A DNA stretch of 64,000 bases from Ampullaceana balthica (GCA_944989445.1 CALYLW010000059.1:1178001-1242000), one strand, 5' to 3'. Counted from the first letter of the stretch, positions 36,130 to 50,260 are shown. Made by a program: numbers and translations. The notes: a model not told the origin generated them from the sequence alone.

Positions 36130-36516
36130 CGCCATAGGGTGGGGGTCCACGCATCTGTGACGATGTGGTACTAGGAGGGGGGTGTTTAAGAAATGTGATG
36201 TCACATCAAAAACGCGAAACTTTAAATAAAAGTTCCACTTAAATATTTAATTGTTTACCATTTATTTAATTACGTTTTCAATGAATTCACGCGTGTTACG
36301 ATATTACAGTGCAGACTTACCCTAAATACATATTTAAAGGACAAAAAATAATTTGCAACATGCTAATTTTTATTGAGAAAATACGGCTTGGAGGAGGGGT
36401 GTCAAAGTTTTGTGACGTCAGTTCGTAAAAAAGGGGTGGGGTCTAAGTTTTTGTGACAAAGTATGACGGTGGGGTAAAAATCGTCAACCTGGCGTGACGT
36501 CATTTATGGACGGCCC
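36130..36516. mobile_element. Harbinger-like CRE-rich MITE nested in hAT copy 2
   Basis: Homologous to 13937-14346 and 19161-19553. It ends GACGTCATTTATGGACGGCCCC, and perfect TGACGTCA sites lie at 36413 and 36495. A third site is mutated (GTGATGTCAC). Confidence 0.65.
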
Positions 36517-36902
36517 CTTCAGTCGTGAAGGGGTGACACCATGAGCTACCGCCCCGGGTGACACCAACCCTAGTGACGCCTCTGGTCATAACTAGAGTTT
36601 TGCGTAGCGTCGTTGTCTAGGTGGGGAGGGGGTGGTGAACGAATGCCCAGTCACTCACTCAATTAAAGATATTCACCTTTAATGATGTCTGTGAAACGTT
36701 TCATTAGCATGAAATCACTACAACGTAAGACCATCAGTGCGAGAGTTCCGCTAACAAATTTAGCCACGAAGACTGCGCACCGAAGGGCCTATACGCTAAC
36801 TGACCACCTCCCTCCGCCATCACACTCTGTCCATCTCTAGCCCCACCTTACACTCCCCTACCTTTCATCCTTGACTGGTCATCCATTATCTCTCACGCCT
36901 CG

Positions 36903-37070
36903 GTGCCACGCAGTCAGGGATTCTCACCTTGACACCACACAGTCAGGGATACTCATCTCGACACCACACAGTCAGGGATACTCACCTCGACACCACACAG
37001 TCAGGGATACTCACGTCGACACCACACAGTCAGGGATACTCACGTCGACACCACACAGTCTCGCGTCGAA
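36903..37070. repeat. 29-bp minisatellite
   Basis: About six copies of a unit containing CACCACACAGTCAGGGATAC followed by TCACSTCGA. The flanking 36593-36902 and 37071-37636 show no recognisable feature. Confidence 0.9.
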
Positions 37071-37636
37071 ACCAGGCAAATAAACAAAAACAACAAAAAA
37101 AAAGTTTCGCTCTCGCTTGTAATCGAAACTATAATGAACACAATTTAAAAAAAAATTCATTTCTCTCCCTTTTTTTTTACCTCTCTATAGCTCACTCGCT
37201 GATACAAATGTGGTTAGATGAGAGAACCACATGCTCCGAAAATTATGAGATTTTTTAAATTATTTTTTTTTAAAAAGATACATTGCCTTGATAAAATAAA
37301 ATTTGTGGGTCGAAAAACTTCAGGGAAATCACTTATCTGCGAAAATCAACCAGAGTCCAACTGGAGTACATTATAGTTGAATTAATTAGCAACATGAAAA
37401 AAAGACGACTATGGAGCTATCAGACGATACACGAGACGCATGTTTGGGTTTAACTTTTACGTCACCGATAACACTTTGGGGACAACTATTGTCAACCAAC
37501 GCCCTCTTGTGACATTTTTATCAGTGTTTTAAACCATACATCGCGTTGACAAAACATGGCGTTAGGTTTAAGTGTACTTTTGTAATGACGAGATTGTTGC
37601 ACTGTGTTCAAAGTTACCGTACATCGAAATGTAGTC

Positions 37637-38103
37637 AACAAGCAGTACAACAAACAGTAGCCAATAAACAGTAAAACAAACAGTAGCCAACAAACAGTAA
37701 AACAAACAGTAGCTAACAAACAGTAGTCAACAAACAGTACAACAAACAGTACAACAAACAGTAGTCAGCAAACAGTAGTCAAAAACAGTACAACAAACAG
37801 TAAAACAAACAGTAGTCAGCAAACAGTAGTCAACAAACAGTAGTCAAAAACAGTACAACAAACAGTACAACAAACAGTAGTCAGCAAACAGTAGTCAAAA
37901 AACAGTACAACAAACAGTACAACAAACAGTAGTCAGCAAACAGTAGTCAACAAACAGTAGTCAAAAACAGTACAACAAACAGTACAACAAACAGTAGTCA
38001 GCAAACAGTAGTCAACAAACAGTAAAACAAACAGTACAACAAACAGTACAACAAACAGTACAACAAACAGTAGTCAACAAACAGTACAACAAACAGTAGC
38101 CAA
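37637..38103. repeat. ACAAACAGTA-based tandem repeat
   Basis: Irregular alternation of AACAAACAGTAGTC, AACAAACAGTAC and AAACAGTAGTCAGC steps, about 35 AAACAGTA words in all. 38104-38497 shows nothing recognisable apart from a short G-run. Confidence 0.92.
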
Positions 38104-38497
38104 AAAACCCAATTACCCTCTTCAGAGTCTCATCGTTATGTTCAAAAGTAGAAGGTGTGCCGAGAAAACTAAAAGGCGCTCATCAGATACATACATTTTA
38201 TATTGCATGACGATTTGTATGCCCTTCGGGGCTCTATATCAGCAAGGCCGCCAAGCATCATTAAAAAAGTCATAGTGTAGGCCTATATTGTGTATACAAC
38301 TGTTGTTTAATGGGGACGCAATGCTTCAAAGGCAAGGTTCCAAGTTCCAACATATCAAGATATCTTTTAAGCCCAATAAAGGTGCAACTGAATTTTCAAT
38401 TAGGCGTGAAAGATCTTTTCAATGCAAAGGTATATCGTGGGGTGGGGGGGGGGAGGGGGAGACACCCGTAGCTGCACTTTGGTTCTTAGATTTGAAC

Positions 38498-39612
38498 TAC
38501 ACTATGGGTCGTAGATTTACAGATATACACTATGGGTCGTAGATTTACAGATATACACTATGGGTCGTAGATTTACAGATATACACTATGGGTCGTAGAT
38601 TTACAGATATACACTATGGGTCGTAGATTTACAGATATACACTATGGGTCGTAGATTTACAGATAAACACTATGGGTCGTAGATTTACAGATATACACTA
38701 TGGGTCGTAGATTTACAGATATACACTATGGGTCGTAGATTTACAGATATACACTATGGGTCGTAGATTTACAGATATACACTATGGGTCGTAGATTTAC
38801 AACTAAACACTATGGGTCGTAGATTTACAGATATACACTATGGGTCGTAGATTTACAGATATACACTATGGGTCGTAGATTTACAGATATACACTATGGG
38901 TCGTAGATTTACAGATATACACTATGGGTCGTAGATTTACAGATATACACTATGGGTCGTAGATTTACAGATATACACTATGGGTCGTAGATTTACACAT
39001 GTACACTATGGGTCGTAGATTTACAGATATACACTATGGGTCGTAGATTTACAGATATACACTATGGGTCGTAGATTTACAGATATACACTATGGGTCGT
39101 AGATTTACAGATATTTACTATGGGTCGTAGATTTACAGATATACACTATGGGTCGTAGATTTACAGATATACACTATGGGTCGTAGATTTACAGATATAC
39201 ACTATGGGTCGTAGATTTACAGATATACACTATGGGTCGTAGATTTACAGATATACACTATGGGTCGTAGATTTACAGATATACACTATGGGTCGTAGAT
39301 TTACACATATACACTATGGGTCGTAGATTTACAGATATACACTATGGGTCGTAGATTTACAGATATACACTATGGGTCGTAGATTTAAAGATATACACTA
39401 TGGGTCGTAGATTTACAACTAAACACTATGGGTCGTAGATTTACAGATATACACTATGGGTCGTAGATTTACAGATATACACTATGGGTCGTAGATTTAC
39501 ACATATACACTATGGGTCGTAGATTTACAGATATACACTATGGGTCGTAGATTTACAGATATACACTATGGGTCGTAGATTTACAACTAAACACTATGCA
39601 TCGTAGATTTTA
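38498..39612. repeat. 28-bp satellite, highly homogeneous
   Basis: About 40 copies of a 28-bp unit containing ACTATGGGTCGTAGATTTAC. Most copies are identical; rare variants (ACAACTAAAC, ACACAT, ATATTTAC) are scattered. The first and last copies decay into unique sequence. Confidence 0.97.
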
Positions 39613-39720
39613 CAAATACAACTATACTATAAATCGTAACAAACAAATTTAAAATTAAGCGCATTATGGACAGCTTAGCTAATTTTGATAAAATCTGCAG
39701 TGCGCAGTGGAAAAAAAAAC

Positions 39721-40464
39721 TAGGGCTGTTAACGATTAATTTAAATTTAATCATTAACTTTTGAAGGAAAAAAAACGATTTATTAATCGTTAATTTCGAT
39801 TAAAGTCAAAAATTAAATTTTATGATGTTATAATTAACTCTTATTAAACGTTCTTGTTGAAAATCTAAATAATACTGGAATATCTCCATTATATGTAATC
39901 TTTTAATCAACTACACAGAAATACAAGTGTGTTGACATTATTTGGTTCAAGTGATGAGCGGGTCTATTTGACATTACAACCAGCCGAGCTGAACAATCAT
40001 TCACATGGAACTGAGGTAACTGGTATGCACAAAACGGTCTTGGCAAGGAATGACATTATTGGATATCGGTGTTCATTAAGTTTCCACCATTGTAGAGGGT
40101 TAATGGATTCAGGAACTTTCATCTCCATTTTGTAACGCAGTAATTCATCAGAAGAGCTGTCGTCATTGTCTGTCTGAGTCAGACTCCATTACTGCCATTA
40201 GCTTAATAAGCTTTTCATTAGGTTTGATAAGTAGGCGAAGTGTTAGAACCATGGTAGGCAAAATTTATCATTATCAACAATTTGAACATTCCCGTCAGTC
40301 AATAGTTTAAAACCATAAAGTTCGTGTAATCGTCAGAAAATGTAATACTTTTTGGCTTCCAATAATTTGTAAGTGATGGGTCGATTAATCGTTTAAAAAT
40401 AATTTAATCGTTAAAAATTTTTAACGATTAATCGAGAAATTAATCGTTAATTTTCGCAGCCCTA
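39721..40464. mobile_element. hAT MITE with TAGGGCTG ends, second copy
   Basis: Starts TAGGGCTGTTAACGATTAAT and ends TTCGCAGCCCTA, flanked by AAAAAAAC and AAAAAAAA. Internal sequence (TTGACATTATTTGGTTCAAG, GCCGAGCTGAACAATC) matches the copy at 16670-17349. No intact transposase. Confidence 0.75.
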
Positions 40465-40510
40465 AAAAAAAACCCCAAAACAATGTGGTCTCTACGGCAC
40501 CAGTTTGATG

Positions 40511-40699
40511 TAGTGGCGTAGCTATGGGAGGGGGTCTAAATTTGTTTGTCCCCCCGGGCCCCCACTTGAGGGTGGCCCTCAAAGAAGTTTCTGAATTTTT
40601 TTTACATTAAATATTACTCCACCGCCATGTATGCAGGGCCCTCCAAAGAGGACAAGCCCCCAGGCCCCAAATCCTTACAAGTCCCTAGCTACGCAACTG
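40511..40699. mobile_element. Small hAT MITE, 189 bp
   Basis: Ends TAGTGGCGTAGCTATGGGA and inverted CAGTTGCGTAGCTAGGGAC, with flanks GTTTGATG (40503-40510) and GTTTGAGG (40700-40707), an 8-bp duplication with one mismatch. The GC-rich interior has GGGCCC-containing halves. Confidence 0.75.
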
Positions 40700-40707
40700 G
40701 TTTGAGG

Positions 40708-42962
40708 GCCACTTATATGTGTAGAAAGGGAAGAGGTGTCATAATCGCATGATGCCGGAAAGAATTTCGCTTAAAAAACAAAAAACAACAAAACAAACGT
40801 GTATTAGCGTTAAGGGCGGTTACATTTTTGTGGTAGATTTTCTATAAAAAAATATTTACTTCTTTTTTTCGAATTATAATCGAATTGCCAATGAAGTAAA
40901 CGTGAAGTCACTAACTTAACCACTATGTCTGAATTTATGTCTGCCATGCAGCCTGCTCATTAACTGCTCTCTGATGATTTATTGCAGTGCGATTGCTCGA
41001 TTGTTTACCATGTGCAATAAATTAGAAGGCCGGGTGAATGTTTCACACCCTCACTTGTCATTCGATGGAGGATTCAACTCAGGCCACAATAACAGGTAAT
41101 ACATCAGGAGGTCTTCTGACAAATTTAATGAGACTTAAAAAAAAAGAGGGAAAAACTCAACACCTACAACATAGTCGAAGTAATCATAGTGATAGGGTAA
41201 AATATTGTTGTGTGAGTTGGGAATATTATTTCTAAAACTAATTTCTATACTCTGTATGCTGCTTAGGGCAGCAAACAAATTTTGACACTAGTATGTGAGA
41301 ATAGAAGGTTTAGGAGTAGAAAAGGGATTTTTAAAAAAAACAGACTTGATTAAATGTATGACAATCATATCTCACAAATGTATGTTCCAAAAAATCAAAT
41401 AAAGCTTCTATAAAGGAAAAAGCTAGCATAATGTCACGCAAATTAAGTAGAAAGCTGTTTTGTAGAATCCAATAATCTTATGTATAGAAGGAGCGTCTGT
41501 AACAGATGAGAAAGCTGTTGATTTTGTAACACAGTGATCAAATTGAATTGAACACAGATACGTGTACACTTCTACAGACCAAACCTGAACTGCACAAACA
41601 AATCCCCGCCTGGCAACACCTGTGACAAAAAGTACTGGTGTTTGTCTGACACAATAACATTACATTTAAGTGGGGTTCGCCTTCAGAACTCACTTTTACG
41701 AACAAACTCGTCTTACAGGAGGTGCTCATCGGGTAAGGGCGATTCATCGTCATCATTGGCTCCCTAGTCCCGAGGGACGGTTTGGTTTTGCGGCCCTGCA
41801 GTGTTTGCCGTGGCTCAGAAGGCCTGTTCTGGAGGTGCAGATTATGTAACCAGATTTGAAATACGGTAACTTGTGGGGAGAGAATCTTCTCGTTCAAACA
41901 GCTGAAGAACGACCTGATAACTGACGCCTCTAATTGACCAAAAAAAATAAAATCGCAGTGATATAAGCCTGCTCCATTAATTCATGAACATGTTGGTCAA
42001 ATCTGAGAGGAAATTATTTTTTTTTAAATCTTGAAATCGTTTCCTCAATTTTTAAATAGCAAATATTTCTCAGCTTTCAGATTTATGGGGAGGGAGGGAG
42101 GTGACGTTCAAATATTGATATCATTCTTAATTCATTTGAGAATTCTTTGAGCTAACATTGGTTAAAAAAACGTTACTGATTCATAACAAGTTTTACGGCG
42201 CGCGATATTTAGGAGGTGAAATGGATTGAAAAACCAAAGCTGCCTTACGATAACACACCGAATGACCTTATGCATTAGCAAAACGTAAACCTTTCCCTTC
42301 ATATCAAAAGTTTTTATCCCCACACTGTTACGACGCCCTATATAAGTTGCTTCAAACTGAGGAGGTCAACCTTTTCACAAAATCACCTCCCCATAGAGGT
42401 CATACTTTTATCTGTGATGTCTTTTCAGTTCCTGTTTTTGAGAGTTGTGTGACTACATGGCAAGAGCGGAGTAATTTTGTTAGAAGTTTTTGTTTACTTA
42501 TATACTCTAAAAAGCGATGAGATTTACTCGAAATTTAACCTTTTTTTTTGTTTTACTTAGCGTTTAATTACCAAATCAACAGCATGCCATTTTCAAGAAT
42601 CTGGGTAGATGCCCATCTTTGTCTGCGCCCCTGCCTACAGAGTCCTTACGTAAGAGTGTATTTGAATATATTTTCCCCCTTTGTTTTGGGTTAATAGTCT
42701 TTTTATTTTAAAACTGTAGCACCTTGTAAAATTTGAGTTCAGAGCCGCTTCCTCCGTGGGATTGAATACAGCACCCCGCAAATATCCAGTTTGATGGCTT
42801 TATTAAAGGATGGACCACCAACTCCTTGAGACACAATGACATCGATGTGGGTCTACTGACCACGATGTGGGTCTATACTGATCACTGTTGATCTGCTTGC
42901 CTCAATAATGATCTGCTGGTCTCGCCATTTGCTTATTGGCCTCGCTGTGCGTATCTACTTGA
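40708..42962. other. Intergenic sequence
   Basis: No supported gene in 2.2 kb. A SINE-1 tail fragment (AGAAGGAGCGTCTGTAACAG) is at about 41484-41505. Small open frames near 41038 and 41538-41897 are unrecognisable. Confidence 0.45.
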
Positions 42963-43560
42963 CTCACTAGTGGATTTAGTGGTATCAGTATGGATCTAAT
43001 GGTCTCACTGTGGATCTAGTGGCCTCGCTGTGGATCTAGTGGTCTCGCTGTGGATCTAGTGGTCTCGCTGTGGATCTAGTGGTCTCACTGTGGATCTAGT
43101 GGTCTCGCTGTGGATCTAGTGGTCTCGCTGTGGATCTAGTGGTCTCACTGTGGATCTAGTGGTCTCGCTGTGGATCTAGTGGTCTCACTGTGGATCTAGT
43201 GGTCTCGCTGTGGATCTAGTGGTCTCACTGTGGATCTAGTGGTCTCGCTGTGGATCTAGTAGTGGTCTCGCTGTGGATCTAGCTGTGGATCTAGTGGTCT
43301 CGCTGTGGATCTAGTGGTCTCGCTGTGGATCTAGTGTTCTCACTGATGATCTAGTGGTCTCACTGTGGATCTAGTGGTCTCGCTGTGGATCTAGTGGTCT
43401 CACTGTAGATCTAGTGGTCTCACTGTGGATCTAGTGGTCTCACTGTGGATCTAGTGGTGTCCATGTGGATCTAGTGGTCTCACTGAGGATCTAGTGGTCT
43501 CACTGTGGATTTATTGGTCTCACTGTGGATCTACTGACCCTTTTGCGCGTAGACTGACCC
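42963..43560. repeat. 20-bp minisatellite
   Basis: About 29 copies of GGTCTCGCTGTGGATCTAGT, with C/T at the eighth base (TCGCTG or TCACTG) as the main alternation. It decays at both ends. Confidence 0.95.
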
Positions 43561-45098
43561 CACTGTGGGTCCACTAGTCCTATATTATTATTATTACAGA
43601 ACATCGCCACATTCCCTTCTGGTGGTTGCCATGTTATACTTGTCTGTAAGATAGACGTCAGGGCTGTAAATAAATGTCTCCTTGTTTGCACAAGCAAGTG
43701 CCATAAACCATGTAGGATGATCTCCCCTGGCCTGCCCATCGCTGGAGGTTAAATGGGTTAAGCCTGATAACATCAAATTGAAACTTCAAATGGCGACGGT
43801 TCTCCAGTTGGAGCTAGATCACACAACGAAAGTTCTTGAAACATTATCTGGAACATTTTTTATCGATTAGCAGTTTTGCGAGGGCTGTCCTTAATGCATT
43901 TCTGTCATGATTGTTTCCTGTGTGTCGTCACTATTTAACATGTCACACTATGGTCAGATCGTGTGGTATTAGGGCAGTTAATCTCATATGACACGCTCGT
44001 GCTTTTAATCTGACCAACTACAAAACTCCTTGAACTTTATAGTGGAAAATGTGGAACCTGACTTTAACAATCATAGTGTAACCAAAGGCGAGTCCATTCT
44101 TTCTAAGGAAATACGATAAATCAAAGTATTTAAAATCGTGCTCATCAGTTAACACATTTGTAGCAACAACAAAAATATATGGACATATGAATTCATTTTT
44201 ATGTCTTCATTTTTTACCGAAAGGTCTTTGCTGTCCCAAATCGGGAAACGAACCTATAAAGCGGTCCGGTCCCCAACAAATTAGTGTCTGGGGGACAAGG
44301 GTTCGGCCTTCAACAGCTGAGGGTCTGAGGACAGTGAGATTATTATTTTTTTTTACAAATGATCCGAGCCCTTGTTTAAACAATTTGAAGACCCTTGCTT
44401 TGGCTTGTCCTCGGCACAGCTGTTAAATGTTCGAATTAACTCAAAACCTTTCACAAAATATTCCAGCGTGACCAAGTTTCGTTCATCTTTTCATTCAAGC
44501 TTTAAGTCTTTATTTCAAAATTGCAGATAGATAACACAATTTTCGCGTGAACGCAAACAATATGCTGGGATTTTTAACTTTTCATGGAGCTGGTAATGTT
44601 ATCATCATTTAGAATTTAGATAGACGAAGAAGCGGGTGCGTATATCCTGGCAGAGTTATTCTTACCTTTAATCTTCACTAACTTATTTAGATGCATCTCC
44701 TTTGATATGTTCCTCTCAAGACAAATGAAAATGTTTTGATACTCGAGAGTGTTTGCCCCTGAATGAGAATGGGAGGTGGAGAGACAGACGTTATAGAGGT
44801 AATAATAATACAGCAAAGTGAGTGAGAGATAAAGAGGTAGATGAAAACAGGAGGTATTATTATTGAGAGATAAGAAGAGGGGGGGGGGTGGAGAAACGCT
44901 AGCGTCGTTACTAAGCAATGAAAGTGGGTGTAAAAGAGGAAGATAGAGAGGAGGGGCGGTGATTGAACGAGAAAGAGAGAGCGAGAGAGAGAGAGAGATG
45001 AAGAGGTGGGAGAGCAATTTTTAGAGGGGATTTTCAAATTGAACGAAATAGAAAAAAAAGGCATTAAGATTTAAAATTAGACGCGATTGTGCCGCTGA
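43561..45098. other. Intergenic sequence, purine-rich from about 44760
   Basis: No recognised gene. From about 44760 the plus strand becomes GAGA-rich and leads into the tandem repeats at 45099 and 45521. Confidence 0.45.
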
Positions 45099-45239
45099 TA
45101 ACGAGAGGACAAGACAATGAGTGAAATAGAGAGAGGGAGTAAGGAGAACGAGAGGACAAGACAATGAGTGAAATAGAGAGAAGGAGTAAGGATAACGAGA
45201 GGACAAGACAATGAGTGAAATAGAGAGAAGGAGTAAGGA
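45099..45239. repeat. 47-bp tandem repeat, three copies
   Basis: Three near-identical 47-bp units containing AACGAGAGGACAAGACAATG and GAGAGAAGGAGTAAGGA. Confidence 0.92.
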
Positions 45240-45472
45240 AGAGACAAAGGACAGAGTAGAAGGTTAAGTGAGATGGAGAGTGTTACAGAGCTGGAGACAT
45301 TGAAGAGAAAAAATAGAGGAGAGCGTACGGTAAAAGGGTGAAAGGTGGAGAATGAATAGAGTAGAGAGTGATGATTCATAAAAGTATAGATGCTGTGGTC
45401 GATAGATTACAGAGAGAGTGGGATTTTTTATTTTTTATTGATTTAAATTTTGGGGGGGGGTATATATTTTCC

Positions 45473-45701
<229 letters not shown>

Positions 45702-45996
45702 AGTTTCATAACTACCGTAACTTCTCTAATCCTTGACTTGACCAATAGTAAACATCGCAGGTCACGTGGTGTGTTTACGTGTCAAACTTGTTAACTATCT
45801 GACACAAAATGTGAATGTTCCATGCACGAAACAAAGTGTCTCACATAACAAACCGTACTGGCATGGCATAATTAGGTTATCTTAATCAGGTCGCACGCAC
45901 TAAAGGGCACCTTTTTCAACAAGCGAGTGTTTGTGTGTGTTTGTTTATGATGTCATTGGACCTTTAGTTAAGTGTGTCACCCGTTATTCGTGATTT

Positions 45997-48900
45997 CAGT
46001 GTCTACTTGAGTAACGGTACAAGACACATACTCAGTGTCTACTTGAGTAACGGTACAAGACACATACTCAGTGTCTACTTGAGTAACGGTACAAGACACA
46101 TACTCAGTGTCTACTTGAGTAACGGTACAAGACACATACTCAGTGTCTACTTGAGTAACGGTACAAGACACATACTCAGTGTCTACTTGAGTAACGGTAC
46201 AAGACACATACTCAGTGTCTACTTGAGTAACGGTACAAGACACATACTCAGTGTCTACTTGAGTAACGGTACAAGACACATACTCAGTGTCTACTTGAGT
46301 AACGGTACAAGACACATACTCAGTGTCTACTTGAGTAACAGAACAAGACATAAACTCAGTGTCTACTCGAGTAACGGTACAAGACACATACTCAGTGTCT
46401 ACTTGAGTAACGGTACAAGACACATACTCAGTGTCTACTTGAGTAACAGAACAAGACATAAACTCAGTGTCTACTTGAGTAACAGAACAAGACATAAACT
46501 CAGTGTCTACTTGAGTAACGGTACAAGACACATACTCAGTGTCTACTTGAGTAACGGTACAAGACACATACTCAGTGTCTACTTGAGTAACAGAACAAGA
46601 CATAAACTCAGTGTCTACTTGAGTAACGGTACAAGACACATACTCAGTGTCTACTTGAGTAACGGTACAAGACATAAACTCAGTGTCTACTTGAGTAACG
46701 GTACAAGACACATACTCAGTGTCTACTTGAGTAACAGAACAAGACATAAACTCAGTGTCTACTTGAGTAACGGTACAAGACACATACTCAGTGTCTACTT
46801 GAGTAACAGAACAAGACATAAACTCAGTGTCTACTTGAGTAACGGTACAAGACACATACTCAGTGTCTACTTGAGTAACGGTACAAGACACATACTCAGT
46901 GTCTACTTGAGTAACGGTACAAGACACATACTCAGTGTCTACTTGAGTAACGGTACAAGACACATACTCAGTGTCTACTTGAGTAACGGTACAAGACACA
47001 TACTCAGTGTCTACTTGAGTAACGGTACAAGACACATACTCAGTGTCTACTTGAGTAACGGTACAAGACACATACTCAGTGTCTACTTGAGTAACAGAAC
47101 AAGACATAAACTCAGTGTCTACTTGAGTAACGGTACAAGACACATACTCAGTGTCTACTTGAGTAACGGTACAAGACACATACTCAGTGTCTACTTGAGT
47201 AACAGAACAAGACATAAACTCAGTGTCTACTTGAGTAACGGTACAAGACATAAACTCAGTGTCTACTTGAGTAACGGTACAAGACACATACTCAGTGTCT
47301 ACTTGAGTAACGGTACAAGACACATACTCAGTGTCTACTTGAGTAACAGAACAAGACATAAACTCAGTGTCTACTTGAGTAACAGAACAAGACAAATACT
47401 CAGTGTCTACTCGAGTAACGGTACAAGACATAAACTCAGTGTCTACTTGAGTAACGGTACAAGACAAATACTCAGTGTCTACTTGAGTAACGGTACAAGA
47501 CACATACTCAGTGTCTACTTGAGTAACAGAACAAGACATAAACTCAGTGTCTACTTGAGTAACGGTACAAGACAAATACTCAGTGTCTACTTGAGTAACG
47601 GTACAAGACACATACTCAGTGTCTACTTGAGTAACGGTACAAGACATAAACTCAGTGTCTACTTGAGTAACGGTACAAGACACATACTCAGTGTCTACTT
47701 GAGTAACGGTACAAGACATAAACTCAGTGTCTACTTGAGTAACAGAACAAGACACATACTCAGTGTCTACTTGAGTAACGGTACAAGACATAAACTCAGT
47801 GTCTACTTGAGTAACGGTACAAGACAAATACTCAGTGTCTACTTGAGTAACGGTACAAGACATAAACTCAGTGTCTACTTGAGTAACGGTACAAGACACA
47901 TACTCAGTGTCTACTTGAGTAACAGAACAAGACATAAACTCAGTGTCTACTTGAGTAACGGTACAAGACAAATACTCAGTGTCTACTTGAGTAACGGTAC
48001 AAGACATAAACTCAGTGTCTACTTGAGTAACGGTACAAGACACATACTCAGTGTCTACTTGAGTAACAGAACAAGACATAAACTCAGTGTCTACTTGAGT
48101 AACGGTACAAGACACATACTCAGTGTCTACTTGAGTAACGGTACAAGACACATACTCAGTGTCTACTTGAGTAACGGTACAAGACATAAACTCAGTGTCT
48201 ACTTGAGTAACGGTACAAGACACATACTCAGTGTCTACTTGAGTAACGGTACAAGACATAAACTCAGTGTCTACTTGAGTAACGGTACAAGACACATACT
48301 CAGTGTCTACTTGAGTAACGGTACAAGACATAAACTCAGTGTCTACTTGAGTAACGGTACAAGACACATACTCAGTGTCTACTTGAGTAACAGAACAAGA
48401 CATAAACTCAGTGTCTACTTGAGTAACGGTACAAGACACATACTCAGTGTCTACTTGAGTAACAGAACAAGACATAAACTCAGTGTCTACTTGAGTAACG
48501 GTACAAGACACATACTCAGTGTCTACTTGAGTAACAGAACAAGACATAAACTCAGTGTCTACTTGAGTAACGGTACAAGACACATACTCAGTGTCTACTT
48601 GAGTAACGGTACAAGACATAAACTCAGTGTCTACTTGAGTAACGGTACAAGACACATACTCAGTGTCTACTTGAGTAACAGAACAAGACATAAACTCAGT
48701 GTCTACTTGAGTAACGGTACAAGACACATACTCAGTGTCTACTTGAGTAACAGAACAAGACATAAACTCAGTGTCTACTTGAGTAACGGTACAAGACACA
48801 TACTCAGTGTCTACTTGAGTAACAGAACAAGACATAAACTCAGTGTCTACTTGAGTAACGGTACAAGACACATACTCAGTGTCTACTTGAGTAACGGTAC

Positions 48901-49061
48901 AAGACACATACTCAGTGTCTACTTGAGTAACGGTACAAGACATAAACTCAGTGTCTACTTGAGTAACGGTACAAGACACATACTCAGTGTCTACTTGAGT
49001 AACAGAACAAGACATAAACTCAGTGTCTACTTGAGTAACGGTACAAGACAAATACTCAGTT
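45997..49061. repeat. 36-bp satellite, about 85 copies, open in frame on both strands
   Basis: Each unit starts CAGTGTCTACTTGAGTAAC. Two main variants differ at linked sites: GGTACAAGACACATA and AGAACAAGACATAAA. Mixed forms (GGT with CATAAA, AGA with CACATA, and CAAATA types) also occur. Because 36 is a multiple of 3 and no unit contains an in-frame stop, about 1,030 codons are open on both strands (plus: YLSNGTRHIL; minus: TVTQVDTEYVSC). There is no splice, signal-peptide or family evidence for a protein, so I call this satellite DNA. Confidence 0.95.
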
Positions 49062-50260
49062 AATTTCATTTTCCGAAAATGGAATTTAAGTTAATACGAC
49101 CATACCATCCCCAATCTCTTGAGTGGGAGAAAGGATTAAAAGAAAATGAAACTACATAAATATTCAAGTCGTCCGCAAACATCAACAAAAAATCTAAGTT
49201 TTAACGCCGAGTTTACATGGGACCTACGATTTAACGGTTGGCGTTTCTTGCTGAGCGGCTCCGAGTGTGAGGTGGTGGTCGTGGTGTAATGAAAACAACA
49301 GGAGAGACGAGAGGCCCACCCAACACAGCCGTGCCCATGCCAGGGTCTAACGGTCTAGCGGCTAACGGTCTAACCCAATGTCAGAGACGAGAGGCCCACC
49401 CCGTACAGCCGAGCCCGTGCCGAGGGTCTAACGGTCAAACCCAATGTTCCGCCACGTTAACTTCACACCGGCATCTCATCAAATCTTTATGACACATTTC
49501 TTCCCGAAGTAGGATGGCGGCCACTGTTCGGGTCCAGTCACAAGAAACTCCGATTCGACGTTCGCCGTGACCTCATTTCCCGCTCCCCGGGACTGAACCC
49601 CACAGTTCTCAAAATGTAATCGGGACCCACACGTTTTCTTACTTCGGGCCTTTAACATCGTAAGATACATAAAACTATCACACAAACTTCAAGTAATATT
49701 ATTGAAGGTGTGAATCCTCCGTTTATAAATTGATATAACTCAGCGATTTATTATTTTAAATCGCAGTCCCATGCAAGATACCTATTTGAGATTCCTTGTT
49801 CTTTGCGTCGCGTTTATTAACATGGAGCTCCTCCAGATCACCACAGGAACTTTATTTCCGCTAGAACTGCCACATTAACCTTTGACTTGTCAGGGGTTCA
49901 CGTCGGGCGTGACCGTTTAGTTTACCATAAATGATGGTTTTGACTCGTGGCTGTTTCGATTGTTGTACACGACGCACCGTGCGACCCTTTCTTCCGGTCT
50001 ACTGCGTGCATCGTTAGGAGCGACAGCACCGATTACCTCATTTATAACCAAGGGTTATCCTTTCTTTGGGTCGACCAGGGCTTAACCCTTCTATTTGGGT
50101 TTACCGGTATTTATCCTTACAACCCGTTTAAATAGGTTGTTCGTTTTATTGGATTTACAAGGGTTGGTGCTTCGTCCGATTTTGATAATCTCGGGTGACC
50201 GAGATAACGGTAACTCTCGTCTCGAGATCTTTTGGGAAATTAAGATTTAAAATTAAAAAA
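49062..50260. other. Intergenic sequence with one short direct duplication
   Basis: 49307-49448 holds two copies, 79 bp apart, of a segment with GACGAGAGGCCCACCC and GGTCTAACGGTC. No gene is recognised in the remainder. Confidence 0.5.

Larger units (their letters stand above)
33486..36584 (-). mobile_element. ZMYM1-like hAT transposon, copy 2
   Basis: Ends CAGTGGCGTCACTAGGG and inverted CAGAGGCGTCACTAGGG, with a perfect 8-bp duplication GTCATAAC at 33478-33485 and 36585-36592. Homologous to 16328-19595 throughout, with ends, transposase and nested MITE in the same order. It lacks the TAGGG-type MITE and the SINE of copy 1 but carries its own insertion at 34689-35186. The better-preserved target duplication and ends suggest it is the younger copy. 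Confidence 0.92.

Noticed and set aside
41538..41897. 119-codon minus-strand open frame
   Set aside because: No recognisable motif, no splice or start context, no neighbour support.
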